This document shows, one piece after another, positions 32,746 through 42,135 of a stretch of 64,000 bases of DNA. Location: positions 1,927,001 to 1,991,000 of the forward strand of contig NZ_CP075566.1 in the NCBI RefSeq assembly GCF_018502625.1, written 5' to 3'. Source of the stretch: Pseudomonas hormoni (lineage in GTDB: Bacteria; Pseudomonadota; Gammaproteobacteria; Pseudomonadales; Pseudomonadaceae). The position numbers were made by a program, and so were the translations under genes. The notes under the pieces were generated by a model. That model worked only from the letters and a program-made list of their open reading frames with translations, did not search any database and was not told the DNA's origin. Position 1 is the stretch's first letter; the number at the start of each line of letters is the position of its first letter.

Positions 32746-34143
32746 TTGAATACCCTCCAGAGTCCGCCGGACCCGACTGTGCTCACCCGCGCAGCGGCCA
32801 AGGTCAAGCGCCACGTGCTGCCGCTGTTCGTGGTGATGTTCATCGTCAACTACATCGACCGGGTCAACATCGGCTTCGTGCGCAGCCACATGGAAACCGA
32901 CCTCGGCATCGGCGCCGCCGCCTATGGCCTGGGCGCCGGGCTGTTCTTCATCGGTTACGCAATCTTCGAAGTCCCCTCCAACCTGCTGCTGCAACGCTAC
33001 GGTGCCCGTGCCTGGCTGACGCGCATCATGTTCACCTGGGGCGCAGCGGCCATGGCCATGGCGTTCGTGCGCGGCGAAACCAGCTTCTATGTACTGCGTT
33101 TCATACTCGGCGCGGCCGAGGCGGGTTTCTTCCCCGGCATCATTTACTACTTCACCCGATGGCTACCGTCGACCGAACGCGGCAAGGCCATGGCGATCTT
33201 CCTCAGTGGCTCGGCCATTGCCTCGGTGATCTCCGGGCCGGTGTCCGGTGCATTGCTGAACGTCAGCGGCTTCAACCTGCACGGCTGGCAGTGGATGTTC
33301 CTGATCGAAGGCTTTGCCTCGATCGTGCTCTGCGGTTTTGTCTGGTTCTGGTTGCAGTCCCATCCGCGCCAGGCGAACTGGCTGAGCGCGGAGGAAAAGG
33401 ACGCACTGGTGAGCGCCATCGCGCTGGAGCAGCAGGCCCGCGAGGCCACGCAGACGGTCAAGCCGTCGATGTTCAAATTGCTGGCTGACAAACAGATCGC
33501 ACTGTTCTGTTTCATCTACTTTTCCATCGCCCTGACCATCTACGGCGCCACCTTCTGGTTGCCAAGCATGATCAAGAAAATGGGCAACCTCGGCGACTTC
33601 CAGGTCGGCCTGTTCAACTCGATTCCGTGGATCATTTCCATCGTCGCGATGTACGGCTTCGCCGCCATGGCGAGCAAATGGAAACACCAGCAGGCCTGGG
33701 TCGCGTTGACCCTGGTGATTGCCGCGTTCGGCATGTTCATGTCCACCACTGGCGGGCCGATTTTCGCCTTCGTCGCTATCTGCTTTGCGGCGATTGGCTT
33801 CAAGGCCGCCTCGGCGTTGTTCTGGCCGATTCCCCAAGGTTATTTGGACGCACGCATCGCCGCGGCAGTGATCGCCTTGATCAATTCCATCGGCAACCTC
33901 GGCGGTTTTGTCGCGCCGACGGCGTTCGGTTTCCTCGAGCAAAAAACCGGTTCCATCGAAGGCGGTCTCTACGGTCTGGCGGCCACTTCATTGGTGGCGG
34001 CGGTGGTGATCTTCTTTGCCCGCACGGCACCGCGGGGCGATGCACACAGCGTGCTGAAGGCTAAACCGGTCGACACCGCAACAGCGCCAACCTCTTTAAG
34101 TCACCCCGCTTTGAAACCTGATCCAAAGGGAGCAGCCTCTTGA
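32746..34143 (+). CDS. MFS transporter, anion:cation symporter (ACS) family
   Basis: 465 residues with 12 TM helices: NYIDRVNIGFVRSHMETDLG (family signature of ACS sugar-acid/aromatic-acid symporters), IGYAIFEVPSNLLLQRYGAR, LGAAEAGFFPGIIYYFTRWL and LPSTERGKAMAIF. TTG 32746 is chosen because GGGAG lies 7 nt upstream; ATG 32728 is possible but has no ribosome binding site. Its stop overlaps the dehydratase start (TTGA). Likely substrate: glucarate, galactarate or a related acid, from the neighbour gene. Confidence 0.9.
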   Translation: MNTLQSPPDPTVLTRAAAKVKRHVLPLFVVMFIVNYIDRVNIGFVRSHMETDLGIGAAAYGLGAGLFFIGYAIFEVPSNLLLQRYGARAWLTRIMFTWGAAAMAMAFVRGETSFYVLRFILGAAEAGFFPGIIYYFTRWLPSTERGKAMAIFLSGSAIASVISGPVSGALLNVSGFNLHGWQWMFLIEGFASIVLCGFVWFWLQSHPRQANWLSAEEKDALVSAIALEQQAREATQTVKPSMFKLLADKQIALFCFIYFSIALTIYGATFWLPSMIKKMGNLGDFQVGLFNSIPWIISIVAMYGFAAMASKWKHQQAWVALTLVIAAFGMFMSTTGGPIFAFVAICFAAIGFKAASALFWPIPQGYLDARIAAAVIALINSIGNLGGFVAPTAFGFLEQKTGSIEGGLYGLAATSLVAAVVIFFARTAPRGDAHSVLKAKPVDTATAPTSLSHPALKPDPKGAAS

Positions 34144-35414
34144 AAATCAAACGAGTCACCGTCACCCCCATCGCTTTCCGTGATCCGCCGCTGCTCAATG
34201 CCAGCGGGATTCACGAGCCTTTCGCGCTGCGCTCGATCATCGAAATTGAAAGTGACAATGGCTACATCGGTCTGGGTGAAAGTTACGGCGACGCGCCGGC
34301 GCTGTTGATCCAGCAACAACTGCAATCGCAACTGATCGGCCTCGACCCGTTCAACCTCAATCAGTTGCGCCGCATCGTCCAGGCCACGGTGGCGGCGAAC
34401 AAACCTGCGAGCATTGCCGGTGCCGAACTGGCGCCCGGCTCACACGCCAGCAAAGCGGTGAGCAACGCGTATTCGGCGTTCGAAGTGGCGTTCCTGGATT
34501 TGCAGGCGCATTCGTTGAACGTGCCGTTGGTGGACTTGCTGGGCGGGGCGATCCGCGATGAGATTCCGTTCAGCGCCTACCTGTTTTTCAAGTACGCGCA
34601 ACATGTCGATTCACCCTACAAGCCAGACAGTTGGGGCGAGGCGCTGAACGAAGAGCAGATCGTCGCCCAGGCGCGGCGGATGATCGAGGCTTATGGCTTC
34701 AAGAGCATCAAGCTCAAGGCGGGCACGTTGCCGCCGGAGCACGAAGTGTCGTGCATCAAGGCACTGAGAAAAGCCTTCCCGGGTTACCCGCTGCGCATCG
34801 ACCCGAATGGCAATTGGTCACTGGAAACTTCGATCCGCATGGCTGAATTGCTGGGCGATGACCTGCAGTATTACGAAGACCCGACGCCGGGTCTGGAGGG
34901 CATGGCCGAGCTGCACAAACGCACCGGCCTGCCGCTGGCGACCAACATGGTGGTCACCGATTTCGACGAGTTTCGTCGTAGCGTCGCGTTGAACAGCGTG
35001 CAGATTGTCCTCGCCGACCACCATTACTGGGGTGGCCTGCGCGACACTCAGGCGCTGGCGAAAATGTGCGACATCTTTGGTCTTGGCGTGTCGATGCATT
35101 CCAACTCGCACCTGGGCATCAGCCTGATGGCGATGGCGCATGTGGCGGCTGCGGTGCCCAATCTGGATTACGCCTGCGACACCCATTACCCGTGGCAGGA
35201 GCCGGACGAAGAAGTGATCAAGGGTGGCAAGTTGCCGATCGTCGATGGCTGCGTGAAAATCACTCGCGCATTCGGGCTGGGCCTGGAACTGGATCACGAT
35301 CAACTCGGCAAGCTGCATGATCAATACCTGACCTGCGGCATCCGCCAGCGCGATGACGTGAAACAGATGCAGCGCTACAAACCGGACTGGAAGGCGGTCA
35401 AACCGCGGTTTTGA
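34140..35414 (+). CDS. glucarate dehydratase-like enolase-superfamily enzyme
   Basis: 424 residues of the mandelate racemase/enolase superfamily, glucarate dehydratase branch. Seen: the KxK catalytic pair in SIKLKAG (about residue 190), metal ligands in LRIDPNGNWS and YYEDPTPGLEGM, NMVVTDFDEF and the catalytic His in GVSMHSNSHLGISLMAMAH (near 320). The reaction would be dehydration of a hexarate to a 5-keto-4-deoxy acid. The TTG start with GGGAG upstream overlaps the transporter stop by 4 nt, so the two are coupled. It could be the GudX-like subgroup rather than true GudD. Confidence 0.86.
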   Translation: MKIKRVTVTPIAFRDPPLLNASGIHEPFALRSIIEIESDNGYIGLGESYGDAPALLIQQQLQSQLIGLDPFNLNQLRRIVQATVAANKPASIAGAELAPGSHASKAVSNAYSAFEVAFLDLQAHSLNVPLVDLLGGAIRDEIPFSAYLFFKYAQHVDSPYKPDSWGEALNEEQIVAQARRMIEAYGFKSIKLKAGTLPPEHEVSCIKALRKAFPGYPLRIDPNGNWSLETSIRMAELLGDDLQYYEDPTPGLEGMAELHKRTGLPLATNMVVTDFDEFRRSVALNSVQIVLADHHYWGGLRDTQALAKMCDIFGLGVSMHSNSHLGISLMAMAHVAAAVPNLDYACDTHYPWQEPDEEVIKGGKLPIVDGCVKITRAFGLGLELDHDQLGKLHDQYLTCGIRQRDDVKQMQRYKPDWKAVKPRF

Positions 35415-35706
35415 ATGCGCTTAGCAAACGCTCGATTTGTGCCAGCTCCCAGGTGCTGAGCAAACTCACCGGGTCGGTGCCGTAACGTTGCCAACTGTCG
35501 AACAGGCCGACGCGGCCGTCCGGGCTCTGGCAGCGTTGGCAGTGGCGCAGGCGGGTGCCGTCGACGTCGAGGGTTAGCTGCCAGCCCTCGATGTCGACTT
35601 GCACCAGGCCGGACTCGGACTGTACGCCCACTAGTCGCAGCGGACGAACCTCCAGCGAGGCGTCGCGCAATACCTGGTAAATCTCGCGAGTGGTCAAGGG
35701 TGGCAC
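35398..35706 (-). CDS. hypothetical protein, small Pseudomonas family
   Basis: 102 residues: LTTREIYQVLRDASLEVRPL, then RHCQRCQSPDGR and FDSWQRYGTDPVSLLSTWEL. Convergent with the dehydratase gene and overlapping its last 17 nt. Similar short proteins are common in Pseudomonas, but no function is known to me. The Cys pair could bind metal but is not a full motif. Confidence 0.7.
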   Translation of the reverse strand: MPPLTTREIYQVLRDASLEVRPLRLVGVQSESGLVQVDIEGWQLTLDVDGTRLRHCQRCQSPDGRVGLFDSWQRYGTDPVSLLSTWELAQIERLLSAFKTAV

Positions 35707-35746
35707 AGGCTGTCTCCGGCAAGTACGTGTTGGCGGTTTGCGTGGT

Positions 35747-36388
35747 TTACGGCGAAATGATCCCGTGATCGATCGCGTATTTCACCAGCGCCGCCGGTTT
35801 GTCGATGTTGAGTTTGCGGCGGATGCTCAGGCGATGGGTTTCTACGGTGCGCACGCTGATGTCCAGGTCGCGGGCCATTTCCTTGTTGTTCATCCCTTGG
35901 GCCATTTTGTACAACACCTGGCTTTCACGCGGTGTCAGCTCGTTGTCGGTGCTTTTATCGGCGATGAGCCGCTGGGCGATTTCAGCGCTGTAGAACGTCC
36001 CGCCGCTGGCAATGGCTTCGATGGCCGCAATGATTTCCCGTGACGGCGCGTTCTTCAGCACATAGCCGCTGGCACCTGAGCGAACGGACTCACTCACGTA
36101 TTCGTAATTGTCGTACATGCTGAGCACCAGCACTTTGAGCGACGGGTACTGGCTGCGCAGCAACCGGGTCAGCTCCAGGCCGTTCATGTCCTTGAGGCTG
36201 ATATCGACCAGCAACAGATCCGGCTGGCAGCGACCAACCATCTCGATGGCGTCCGCACCATTCTCGGCTTCACCCACCACTTCCAGCGGAGCCATGACAG
36301 ACAGCAGCGCCTTGATCCCGTCGCGGACCAAAGAGTGATCGTCGACCAGGGCGACGCGGATCGGGGAGGGCAGGTTTATCACGGGCAT
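35747..36388 (-). CDS. NarL/FixJ-family response regulator
   Basis: 213 residues. Receiver: Asp16-Asp17 (VALVDDHSLVRDG), phospho-acceptor Asp62 (LLLVDISLKDMNG) and Lys in GYVLKNA. The LuxR-type HTH is at about 150-205 (LTPRESQVLYKMAQGMNNKE, ISVRTVETHRLSIRRKL). It lies 17 nt downstream of the cognate kinase gene. The pair is divergent from cstA and probably regulates it. Confidence 0.94.
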   Translation of the reverse strand: MPVINLPSPIRVALVDDHSLVRDGIKALLSVMAPLEVVGEAENGADAIEMVGRCQPDLLLVDISLKDMNGLELTRLLRSQYPSLKVLVLSMYDNYEYVSESVRSGASGYVLKNAPSREIIAAIEAIASGGTFYSAEIAQRLIADKSTDNELTPRESQVLYKMAQGMNNKEMARDLDISVRTVETHRLSIRRKLNIDKPAALVKYAIDHGIISP

Positions 36389-36405
36389 TCACTCTTATTG
36401 TCAGG

Positions 36406-37767
36406 TCAGCGTTTTGCGCCGGGCATTTTCATCGGCAGCAGCACGTCCAGCTCACTTCTTCCCGGCATCGAGATCAGGTCGAATCGACCGCCAAAATGCT
36501 CGACACGCTCACGGATATTGCGCAGGCCAATGCCGGCGTGGAGACGTTCGACCTGGGCGACGTTGAAGCCGACACCGTCATCGACCACTGTCAGCCGTAT
36601 GGATTCTTCAGACCCGTGCAGGGTAATGGAAACGTTTTTCGCCTGTGCATGGCGTTCAATATTAGTCAGGCCTTCCTGCACGATGCGGAACAGCGAGACT
36701 GCCGCGCCATCGACCAGATGGCAGTCGAATTCGTTATCGTTGTAGGTCACGGTCAGCCCGCTGCGCTGCTCGAATTCCTCGGCAAGTTGGCCGATGGCCG
36801 CGGACAGGCCCAGGGTGTCGAGCAAGGATGAGCGCAGGTCGTGAGAAAGACTGCGAACCTCGCCAATTGCGTCTCCAAGCCGCTCCGTGGCCTCTCTTAA
36901 AATACTCAAGCCTTTGTCCTGTCCGTTCTCCAGGACATGGCTGGCCAGTTCGAACTGGAACTTGATCGAGACCAGAACCTGGCTGATGCCGTCGTGCAAT
37001 TCGCGGGAAACCCGCGAGCGCTCTTCCTCCTGCAGACTGACGATGCGCTGGGTCAGGCGTTGCAGTTTTTTGTCGGCCAGACGGTGTTCGCTGACATTCA
37101 GCGTCATGCCGCTGGCAAACACGAACAGCACGGCCACGAGGGCGACGGCGGCAATCGCCAGCATGGTTTTGCGGATGCCCATCGCCACTTCGTCACGGGC
37201 CTGCTGAGTGGCGCGTTCAACGTCCTCAAGGTAAATGCCGGTGCCGAGCATCCAGCCCCAGCGATCCAGCATCACCACGTAGGCGAGTTTGTCGGTCACC
37301 TGGCCAGAGGAGGGTTTGTTCCAGGCGTAGCGCTGAAAACCTTCGCCGGATTGCGCACTCTTGAGCAAGGCCTGGATCACCGGCAGGCCGTGCGGGTCCT
37401 TCATGTCCCACAGATACTGACCCACCAGATCCGATTGCCGCGCGTGCATCAGGCTGCGACCCTCGCGGTCGTACACGAAGAAGTAGCCATTGATGCCAAA
37501 GCTGAGTTTGCGCAGTTCTTCCAGCACTTGCTGCTGGGCGCGCGCATCACCGTGGCCATCGTCGTACAGCGGCGCGATCAGGCTCTGGGCCATTTCCACG
37601 TAGTTTTTCAGTTCGGCGCGCTTGCTGGCCAGAATGCTGTCTTCGATCAGCTGTGCCTGTTGATCCCCCAGTTGGCGGTTCAGGGAAATCACCAGCGCAC
37701 AGATGACGGCGATCGCCAGTACCAGCGGCAGAATCCCGAGCGCGACGATTTTGTGTTTGAGCTGCAT
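36406..37767 (-). CDS. sCache-domain sensor histidine kinase (NarL-partner type)
   Basis: 453 residues. TM1 at about 8-28, a periplasmic single Cache domain (about 45-185, with GINGYFFVYDREGRSLMHAR and GWMLGTGIYLEDVE), TM2 (about 202-225), then a HisKA_3 dimerisation helix with phospho-acceptor His258 (EEERSRVSRELHDGISQVL) and an HATPase with DDGVGFN and GIGLRNIRERVEHFGG. AGGAG precedes ATG 37767. sCache_2 domains often sense short carboxylates. With CstA, a pyruvate-type transporter, encoded divergently, a pyruvate or similar C2-C4 acid is a reasonable guess for the ligand. Confidence 0.92.
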   Translation of the reverse strand: MQLKHKIVALGILPLVLAIAVICALVISLNRQLGDQQAQLIEDSILASKRAELKNYVEMAQSLIAPLYDDGHGDARAQQQVLEELRKLSFGINGYFFVYDREGRSLMHARQSDLVGQYLWDMKDPHGLPVIQALLKSAQSGEGFQRYAWNKPSSGQVTDKLAYVVMLDRWGWMLGTGIYLEDVERATQQARDEVAMGIRKTMLAIAAVALVAVLFVFASGMTLNVSEHRLADKKLQRLTQRIVSLQEEERSRVSRELHDGISQVLVSIKFQFELASHVLENGQDKGLSILREATERLGDAIGEVRSLSHDLRSSLLDTLGLSAAIGQLAEEFEQRSGLTVTYNDNEFDCHLVDGAAVSLFRIVQEGLTNIERHAQAKNVSITLHGSEESIRLTVVDDGVGFNVAQVERLHAGIGLRNIRERVEHFGGRFDLISMPGRSELDVLLPMKMPGAKR

Positions 37768-37892
37768 CTGGGCTCCTGTCCGGACCGGGGGAAGGCGAAG
37801 GCCGGCATCATATGCCAAAGATACGCGCGTCCAGTAGCGCTGCTGGACGGAATGACCTGTGGTTGGGATGTCAGTCAGTTGAAAACACAAAC

Positions 37893-37928
37893 CCCCTGTG
37901 GGAGCCAGCAGGCTGGCTCCCACAGGGG
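37893..37928. repeat. single perfect REP palindrome
   Basis: 17-bp perfect arms (CCCCTGTGGGAGCCAGC and its complement) with a 2-nt loop. Located in the kinase-cstA divergent gap. Confidence 0.85.
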
Positions 37929-37958
37929 TATTGCATTTCAGCTGCGAGATCGGCGGCG

Positions 37959-38000
37959 TCTACGTAGAACTACGTAGAGGCCGCGTACGTAGTAACGCGG
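37959..38000. promoter_or_regulatory. TACGTAG repeat cluster upstream of cstA
   Basis: TCTACGTAGAACTACGTAGA (37959-37978) is a near-perfect palindrome made of two CTACGTAG units, followed by CGCGTACGTAGTAACGCG (about 37982-37999). The three TACGTAG copies lie 105-145 nt before the cstA start and are good candidates for the binding site of the NarL-type regulator encoded divergently. Confidence 0.55.
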
Positions 38001-38104
38001 ATTTATTTGTGGACGGCATGCGTGGATATTGGGCCAGCTCCGCACAGCGGACACAATTATAAAAATTACCGCCGCAGTCACTGGCTGTCGGCAGGAGACA
38101 CGCT

Positions 38105-40162
38105 ATGCCCCGTCTGGCTAAACACCTCGCCTGGTTTGCCGTGGCTGTTCTGGGAGCGTTTGCGCTGAGTGTCGTGGCCTTGCGCCGCGGCGAAGCGATC
38201 AACGCCCTCTGGATCGTAGTCGCAGCCGTCGCCATCTACCTCGTCGCTTATCGCTACTACAGCCTGTTCATCGCCAACAAGGTGATGCAACTCGACCCCA
38301 ATCGAGCCACCCCCGCCGTACTCAATAACGATGGTCTGGACTACGTACCGACCAACAAACACGTACTTTTCGGTCACCACTTCGCGGCCATCGCTGGCGC
38401 AGGTCCGCTGGTCGGTCCGGTTCTGGCGGCGCAGATGGGCTATCTGCCCGGCACGCTGTGGCTGATTGCCGGCGTGGTGCTGGCCGGTGCGGTTCAGGAC
38501 TTCATGGTCCTGTTCATGTCCACCCGCCGCAACGGTCGCTCTTTGGGCGACATGGTCCGTGAGGAAATGGGCCGCATCCCCGGCACCATCGCGCTGTTTG
38601 GCTGCTTCCTGATCATGATCATCATCCTCGCGGTGCTGGCGCTGATCGTGGTCAAAGCCCTGGCCGAAAGCCCGTGGGGCATTTTCACGGTGATGGCGAC
38701 CATCCCGATCGCGATGTTCATGGGCATCTACATGCGCTACATCCGCCCGGGCCGCATCGGCGAAATCTCGGTGATCGGCGTATTGCTGTTGCTCGGTTCG
38801 ATCTGGCTGGGCGGGCAAATCGCTGCCGATCCGGTCTGGGCCAAGGCCTTCACCTTTACCGGCATCCAGATCACCTGGATGTTGATCGGCTACGGTTTCG
38901 TTGCTGCGGTACTGCCGGTGTGGCTGATCCTGGCACCGCGTGACTACCTCTCCACGTTCCTGAAAATCGGCACCATCATCGCGTTGGCAATCGGCATCCT
39001 GATCACCATGCCTGATCTGAAAATGCCGGCACTGACCCAATTCATCGACGGCACCGGGCCGGTGTGGAAGGGCGGTCTGTTCCCGTTCCTGTTCATCACC
39101 ATCGCCTGTGGCGCGGTCTCGGGTTTCCATGCGCTGATCGCTTCCGGCACCACGCCGAAGTTGCTGGCGAGTGAAGGTCATGCCCGCTACATCGGTTACG
39201 GCGGCATGTTGATGGAGTCCTTTGTGGCCATCATGGCGATGGTTGCCGCTTCGGTGATCGAGCCTGGCGTGTATTTCGCCATGAACAGTCCAGCGGCCAT
39301 TGTCGGCGCTGACGCTGTGTCGGTTGCTCAAACCGTCAGCAGCTGGGGTTTCCTGATTACGCCGGAAGCCCTGCAAGCGGTGGCCAAGGACATCGGTGAA
39401 ACCACTATCCTGGCCCGTGCCGGCGGTGCACCGACCCTGGCAGTCGGTATCGCGCAGATCCTGCACAACATTCTGCCGGGTGAAAACACCATGGCGTTCT
39501 GGTACCACTTCGCGATCCTGTTCGAAGCGCTGTTCATCCTGACCGCCGTCGACGCTGGCACCCGTGCCGGACGTTTCATGCTCCAGGACTTGCTCGGCTC
39601 CTTCGTACCGGCCCTGAAACGTACTGATTCCTGGACCGCCAACCTGATCGCCACCGCCGGTTGCGTGGCGATGTGGGGTTACTTGCTCTACCAAGGCGTG
39701 ATCGACCCGCTGGGTGGCATCAACACCTTGTGGCCGCTGTTCGGTATCTCCAACCAGATGCTGGCCGGTATCGCGCTGATGTTGGCGACCGTCGTACTGA
39801 TCAAAATGAAACGCCAACGCTACGTCTGGGTGACCATGCTGCCGGCGGTGTGGCTGCTGATCTGCACCGTTACCGCAGGCTTCATCAAGCTGTTCGACGC
39901 CAACCCGGCCATCGGTTTCCTCGCGCTGGCCAAGAAGTACAGCGATGCCCTGGCCAACGGTCAGGTACTCGCACCGGCCAAGAGCATCGAGCAGATGCAG
40001 CACGTGATCTACAACGCGTACACCAACGCAACGCTGACCGCGCTGTTCCTGTTTGTGGTCTTCAGCATCCTGTTCTTTGCCCTCAAGGTCGGCATTGCCG
40101 CTTGGGGAACCAAGGAACGCACGGATAAAGAAGCGCCATTCCAGGCCCTGCCGGATGCTTGA
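38105..40162 (+). CDS. cstA: carbon starvation protein CstA, pyruvate-type transporter
   Basis: 685-residue polytopic inner-membrane protein. The CstA signature is clear: [20 protein letters not shown] (about residues 89-108), [39 protein letters not shown] (about 340-358) and [16 protein letters not shown]. Related CstA/BtsT proteins import pyruvate in E. coli. AGGAG precedes ATG 38105. It is followed by its usual partner, a DUF466 gene, 14 nt downstream. Control by the divergent two-component system is likely. Confidence 0.95.
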   Translation: MPRLAKHLAWFAVAVLGAFALSVVALRRGEAINALWIVVAAVAIYLVAYRYYSLFIANKVMQLDPNRATPAVLNNDGLDYVPTNKHVLFGHHFAAIAGAGPLVGPVLAAQMGYLPGTLWLIAGVVLAGAVQDFMVLFMSTRRNGRSLGDMVREEMGRIPGTIALFGCFLIMIIILAVLALIVVKALAESPWGIFTVMATIPIAMFMGIYMRYIRPGRIGEISVIGVLLLLGSIWLGGQIAADPVWAKAFTFTGIQITWMLIGYGFVAAVLPVWLILAPRDYLSTFLKIGTIIALAIGILITMPDLKMPALTQFIDGTGPVWKGGLFPFLFITIACGAVSGFHALIASGTTPKLLASEGHARYIGYGGMLMESFVAIMAMVAASVIEPGVYFAMNSPAAIVGADAVSVAQTVSSWGFLITPEALQAVAKDIGETTILARAGGAPTLAVGIAQILHNILPGENTMAFWYHFAILFEALFILTAVDAGTRAGRFMLQDLLGSFVPALKRTDSWTANLIATAGCVAMWGYLLYQGVIDPLGGINTLWPLFGISNQMLAGIALMLATVVLIKMKRQRYVWVTMLPAVWLLICTVTAGFIKLFDANPAIGFLALAKKYSDALANGQVLAPAKSIEQMQHVIYNAYTNATLTALFLFVVFSILFFALKVGIAAWGTKERTDKEAPFQALPDA

Positions 40163-40176
40163 TCGAGGAGTGCAGC

Positions 40177-40374
40177 ATGTTCAATGACCTGAGTCGCCTC
40201 GGTAAATACCTCGGTCAGGCTGCGCGCCTGATGGTCGGCATGCCCGACTACGACAACTACGTCGAGCACATGCAGACCAAACACCCGGACAAACCGGTGA
40301 TGAGTTACGAGGTGTTCTTCCGGGAACGCCAGGAAGCTCGTTACGGCAGCAAGGCCGGGCCGAAGTGCTGTTGA
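40177..40374 (+). CDS. DUF466 (YbdD/YjiX) small protein partner of CstA
   Basis: 65 residues with the family core [31 protein letters not shown] and terminal CC. GAGGAG is well placed before ATG 40177. Encoded right after cstA, as in E. coli cstA-ybdD and btsT-yjiX, where the small protein is thought to be needed for transport. The second copy is at 12088-12288. Confidence 0.92.
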   Translation: MFNDLSRLGKYLGQAARLMVGMPDYDNYVEHMQTKHPDKPVMSYEVFFRERQEARYGSKAGPKCC

Positions 40375-40401
40375 CCCGGTTGTCGGGTTAACAGCAACCC
40401 C

Positions 40402-40491
40402 TGTGGGAGCTAGCCTGCCAGCGATGACGGCTGAACATTCAACATCACTGTTGATTGACAGTCCGCCATCGCCAGCAGGCTAGCTCCCACA
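40402..40491. repeat. REP doublet after the cstA operon
   Basis: Inverted pair GTGGGAGCTAGCCTGCCAGCGATG and its near complement (CATCGCCAGCAGGCTAGCTCCCAC) around an AACATTCAACATCACTGTTG spacer. It probably ends or stabilises the cstA transcript. Confidence 0.82.
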
Positions 40492-40511
40492 TTTGTTTTG
40501 TACGGCACCCT

Positions 40512-40994
40512 TCAGGGTTTACGTTCAATAAGCGTTCGCCCGGGCTCATTACGACAAATCAGCTGATCCCGGTAATCGTCACAAATCGCTTTCAGCACAT
40601 CAGCCGCACAAGCCCCGCTTATCCTTCTATCAATGGCAAAACTCGCCACGTCCCCTTTCAGTTGAACATCTACCCCTGACACTGTCTCCAGTCGCTGTTT
40701 GATCTCCCCAAGCGTCCAGGGCTTATCCGTGAAAATAATACTGTCGGCCGGATAGTGGTTATTCAGCCACCAATAGATGCCTCCCAATACGGCGAAGCAG
40801 GTCAGCAGGCAAAGCAGGGGAGGCGGCAACTTCAAGTGGACTTTGTCATAGATGATTTCCGTGAGCGTTTGCCAGAGTTTCAGGCGAAAAGACAAGCCAA
40901 GGCCCACAAGCAGCAAGATCGCGGCACCGATCATCGCCACTATCAAACCCGCCCGGTCAAGGTCCGATAACTCTTCAAGGCATGTGAAGTTCAT
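40512..40994 (-). CDS. hypothetical membrane protein
   Basis: 160 residues with two TM helices (about 16-38, LIVAMIGAAILLLVGLGL; and about 58-77, PPLLCLLTCFAVLGGIYWWL), then a soluble C-terminal domain of about 80 residues with several Cys. The last part (FTDKPWTLGEIKQRLETVSG, ISGACAADVLKAICDDY) looks secretin/STN-like in its strand-helix pattern, but this is weak. It starts 6 nt downstream of the secreted-protein gene at 41001, so the two form an operon. Confidence 0.7.
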   Translation of the reverse strand: MNFTCLEELSDLDRAGLIVAMIGAAILLLVGLGLSFRLKLWQTLTEIIYDKVHLKLPPPLLCLLTCFAVLGGIYWWLNNHYPADSIIFTDKPWTLGEIKQRLETVSGVDVQLKGDVASFAIDRRISGACAADVLKAICDDYRDQLICRNEPGRTLIERKP

Positions 40995-41000
40995 AAGCCT

Positions 41001-41624
41001 TCATCTCTGTGCTGGAGAGAAGTAAAGAACGCGCAGTTGAATATCCTTTCTGTAATTGACCTGGACATAACCGCGGCCTAGTTCAACGTCGCTCTCGGCA
41101 TCCCACTTGAGGGTGTGCGGCTCTTTTTTGCCGAGGAAAATTGCTTCCAGTTCGCCGCTGTATTTGTGTGCCACATCCTGAATCACGGCATCCAGCTGCT
41201 TGATCGGCGCTTCTGCTATTTGCGGGGCTGCGCGAAACAGGCTGGCGCGGGCCATGACGGGCAAACTGCGTTCGATGAATTCGTGCTCGCTGAGTGGCGT
41301 GATATTGCCGGTTTTTACGAACTCGAGATAACGACTGAAAATATCCGGTGCGACATCTAACTGTGCCTGCAGAGTGTTGGTACCCAGCCTCGGGTTAGTC
41401 AGCACATCGGGATGGGCGCCGATACCGGCGAAGGAGATCTCGCAGATACTGGCTTTTGCATACATGAATACACCACAGGCACCACTCGTACCGTAGGCTT
41501 GATAGTCCCGGCTGCTGAACTCGCACTCACAGGTTTTGACGTCGGCTAGAGCGTTGCTTGCAGCCGATGCAACAAGAAGGAGTCCGCCAAGGAACCTGGC
41601 GGGTAATCTCAAATATAAAAGCAT
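41001..41624 (-). CDS. hypothetical secreted protein
   Basis: 207 residues with a signal peptide (RLPARFLGGLLLVASAASNA, cleavage after ALA near residue 27). The mature part has Cys residues near its start (CECEF, GACGVFMY, ICEISF) that may form disulfides, then a helical region ending FSPAQR. GGAGG lies near its start. Upstream partner of the membrane protein gene at 40512. Family not recognised. Confidence 0.7.
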   Translation of the reverse strand: MLLYLRLPARFLGGLLLVASAASNALADVKTCECEFSSRDYQAYGTSGACGVFMYAKASICEISFAGIGAHPDVLTNPRLGTNTLQAQLDVAPDIFSRYLEFVKTGNITPLSEHEFIERSLPVMARASLFRAAPQIAEAPIKQLDAVIQDVAHKYSGELEAIFLGKKEPHTLKWDAESDVELGRGYVQVNYRKDIQLRVLYFSPAQR

Positions 41625-41726
41625 AGGAGGGTCTACCTCTTTTCATGGAGAGGAAGATGCGTTGTGTTGAGCGTAGCGGGAGGTTGAAATCTTTGCCTGT
41701 GCAGGGAAGGGCATTCAATGCGCGGT

Positions 41727-41954
41727 TTACGGCAACTCTTCCCATTTGACATCGGTCAAACCGGACTTTTCAGCGTGGTCGAGCAACTTAGCGTGATGTT
41801 CCTGAGCGTTGTCTTCCCCATACAAAAGGCCCACGCCCGCGTGCAGACACGCGTAGTACCACGCATCTTCATCGGTCATGTATGCGTCCGGCTGGATAAA
41901 CATTCGACGCGAGCCATTCAAACAGTAAGTGATTTCAAAATGCCGAGAGCGCAT
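41727..41954 (-). CDS. DUF6555-like small protein
   Basis: 75 residues from ATG 41954 (CTGGAG upstream): RHFEITYCLNGSRRMFIQPD, then DEDAWYYACLHAGVG and GLTDVKWEEL. Pattern and length resemble the small Pseudomonas family DUF6555. The frame is open to Met 42041, but that extension is charged low-complexity sequence without a ribosome binding site. Function unknown. Confidence 0.68.
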   Translation of the reverse strand: MRSRHFEITYCLNGSRRMFIQPDAYMTDEDAWYYACLHAGVGLLYGEDNAQEHHAKLLDHAEKSGLTDVKWEELP

Positions 41955-42135
41955 CAGCCAATTCTCCAGGTGATGCGGCTCCGACATTAGTGGCTTAGTG
42001 CCAGTTCCCTTTCTTTTTTGCTCTTCTTCCTGCCTCTGCAAAGCGCGGAGGTTTTTTTGTCCTGGAAAAGCGTTCCCGTCGTAATTGCCTAAGCTTCATC
42101 TACCCCTCCAATCCCGAATAATCCTGAGGTGCGAC

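Noticed and set aside
38078..40003. 641-codon minus-strand reading frame inside cstA
   Set aside because: Its protein is His/Gln/Asp-rich low complexity and lies wholly antisense to the well-conserved cstA frame.
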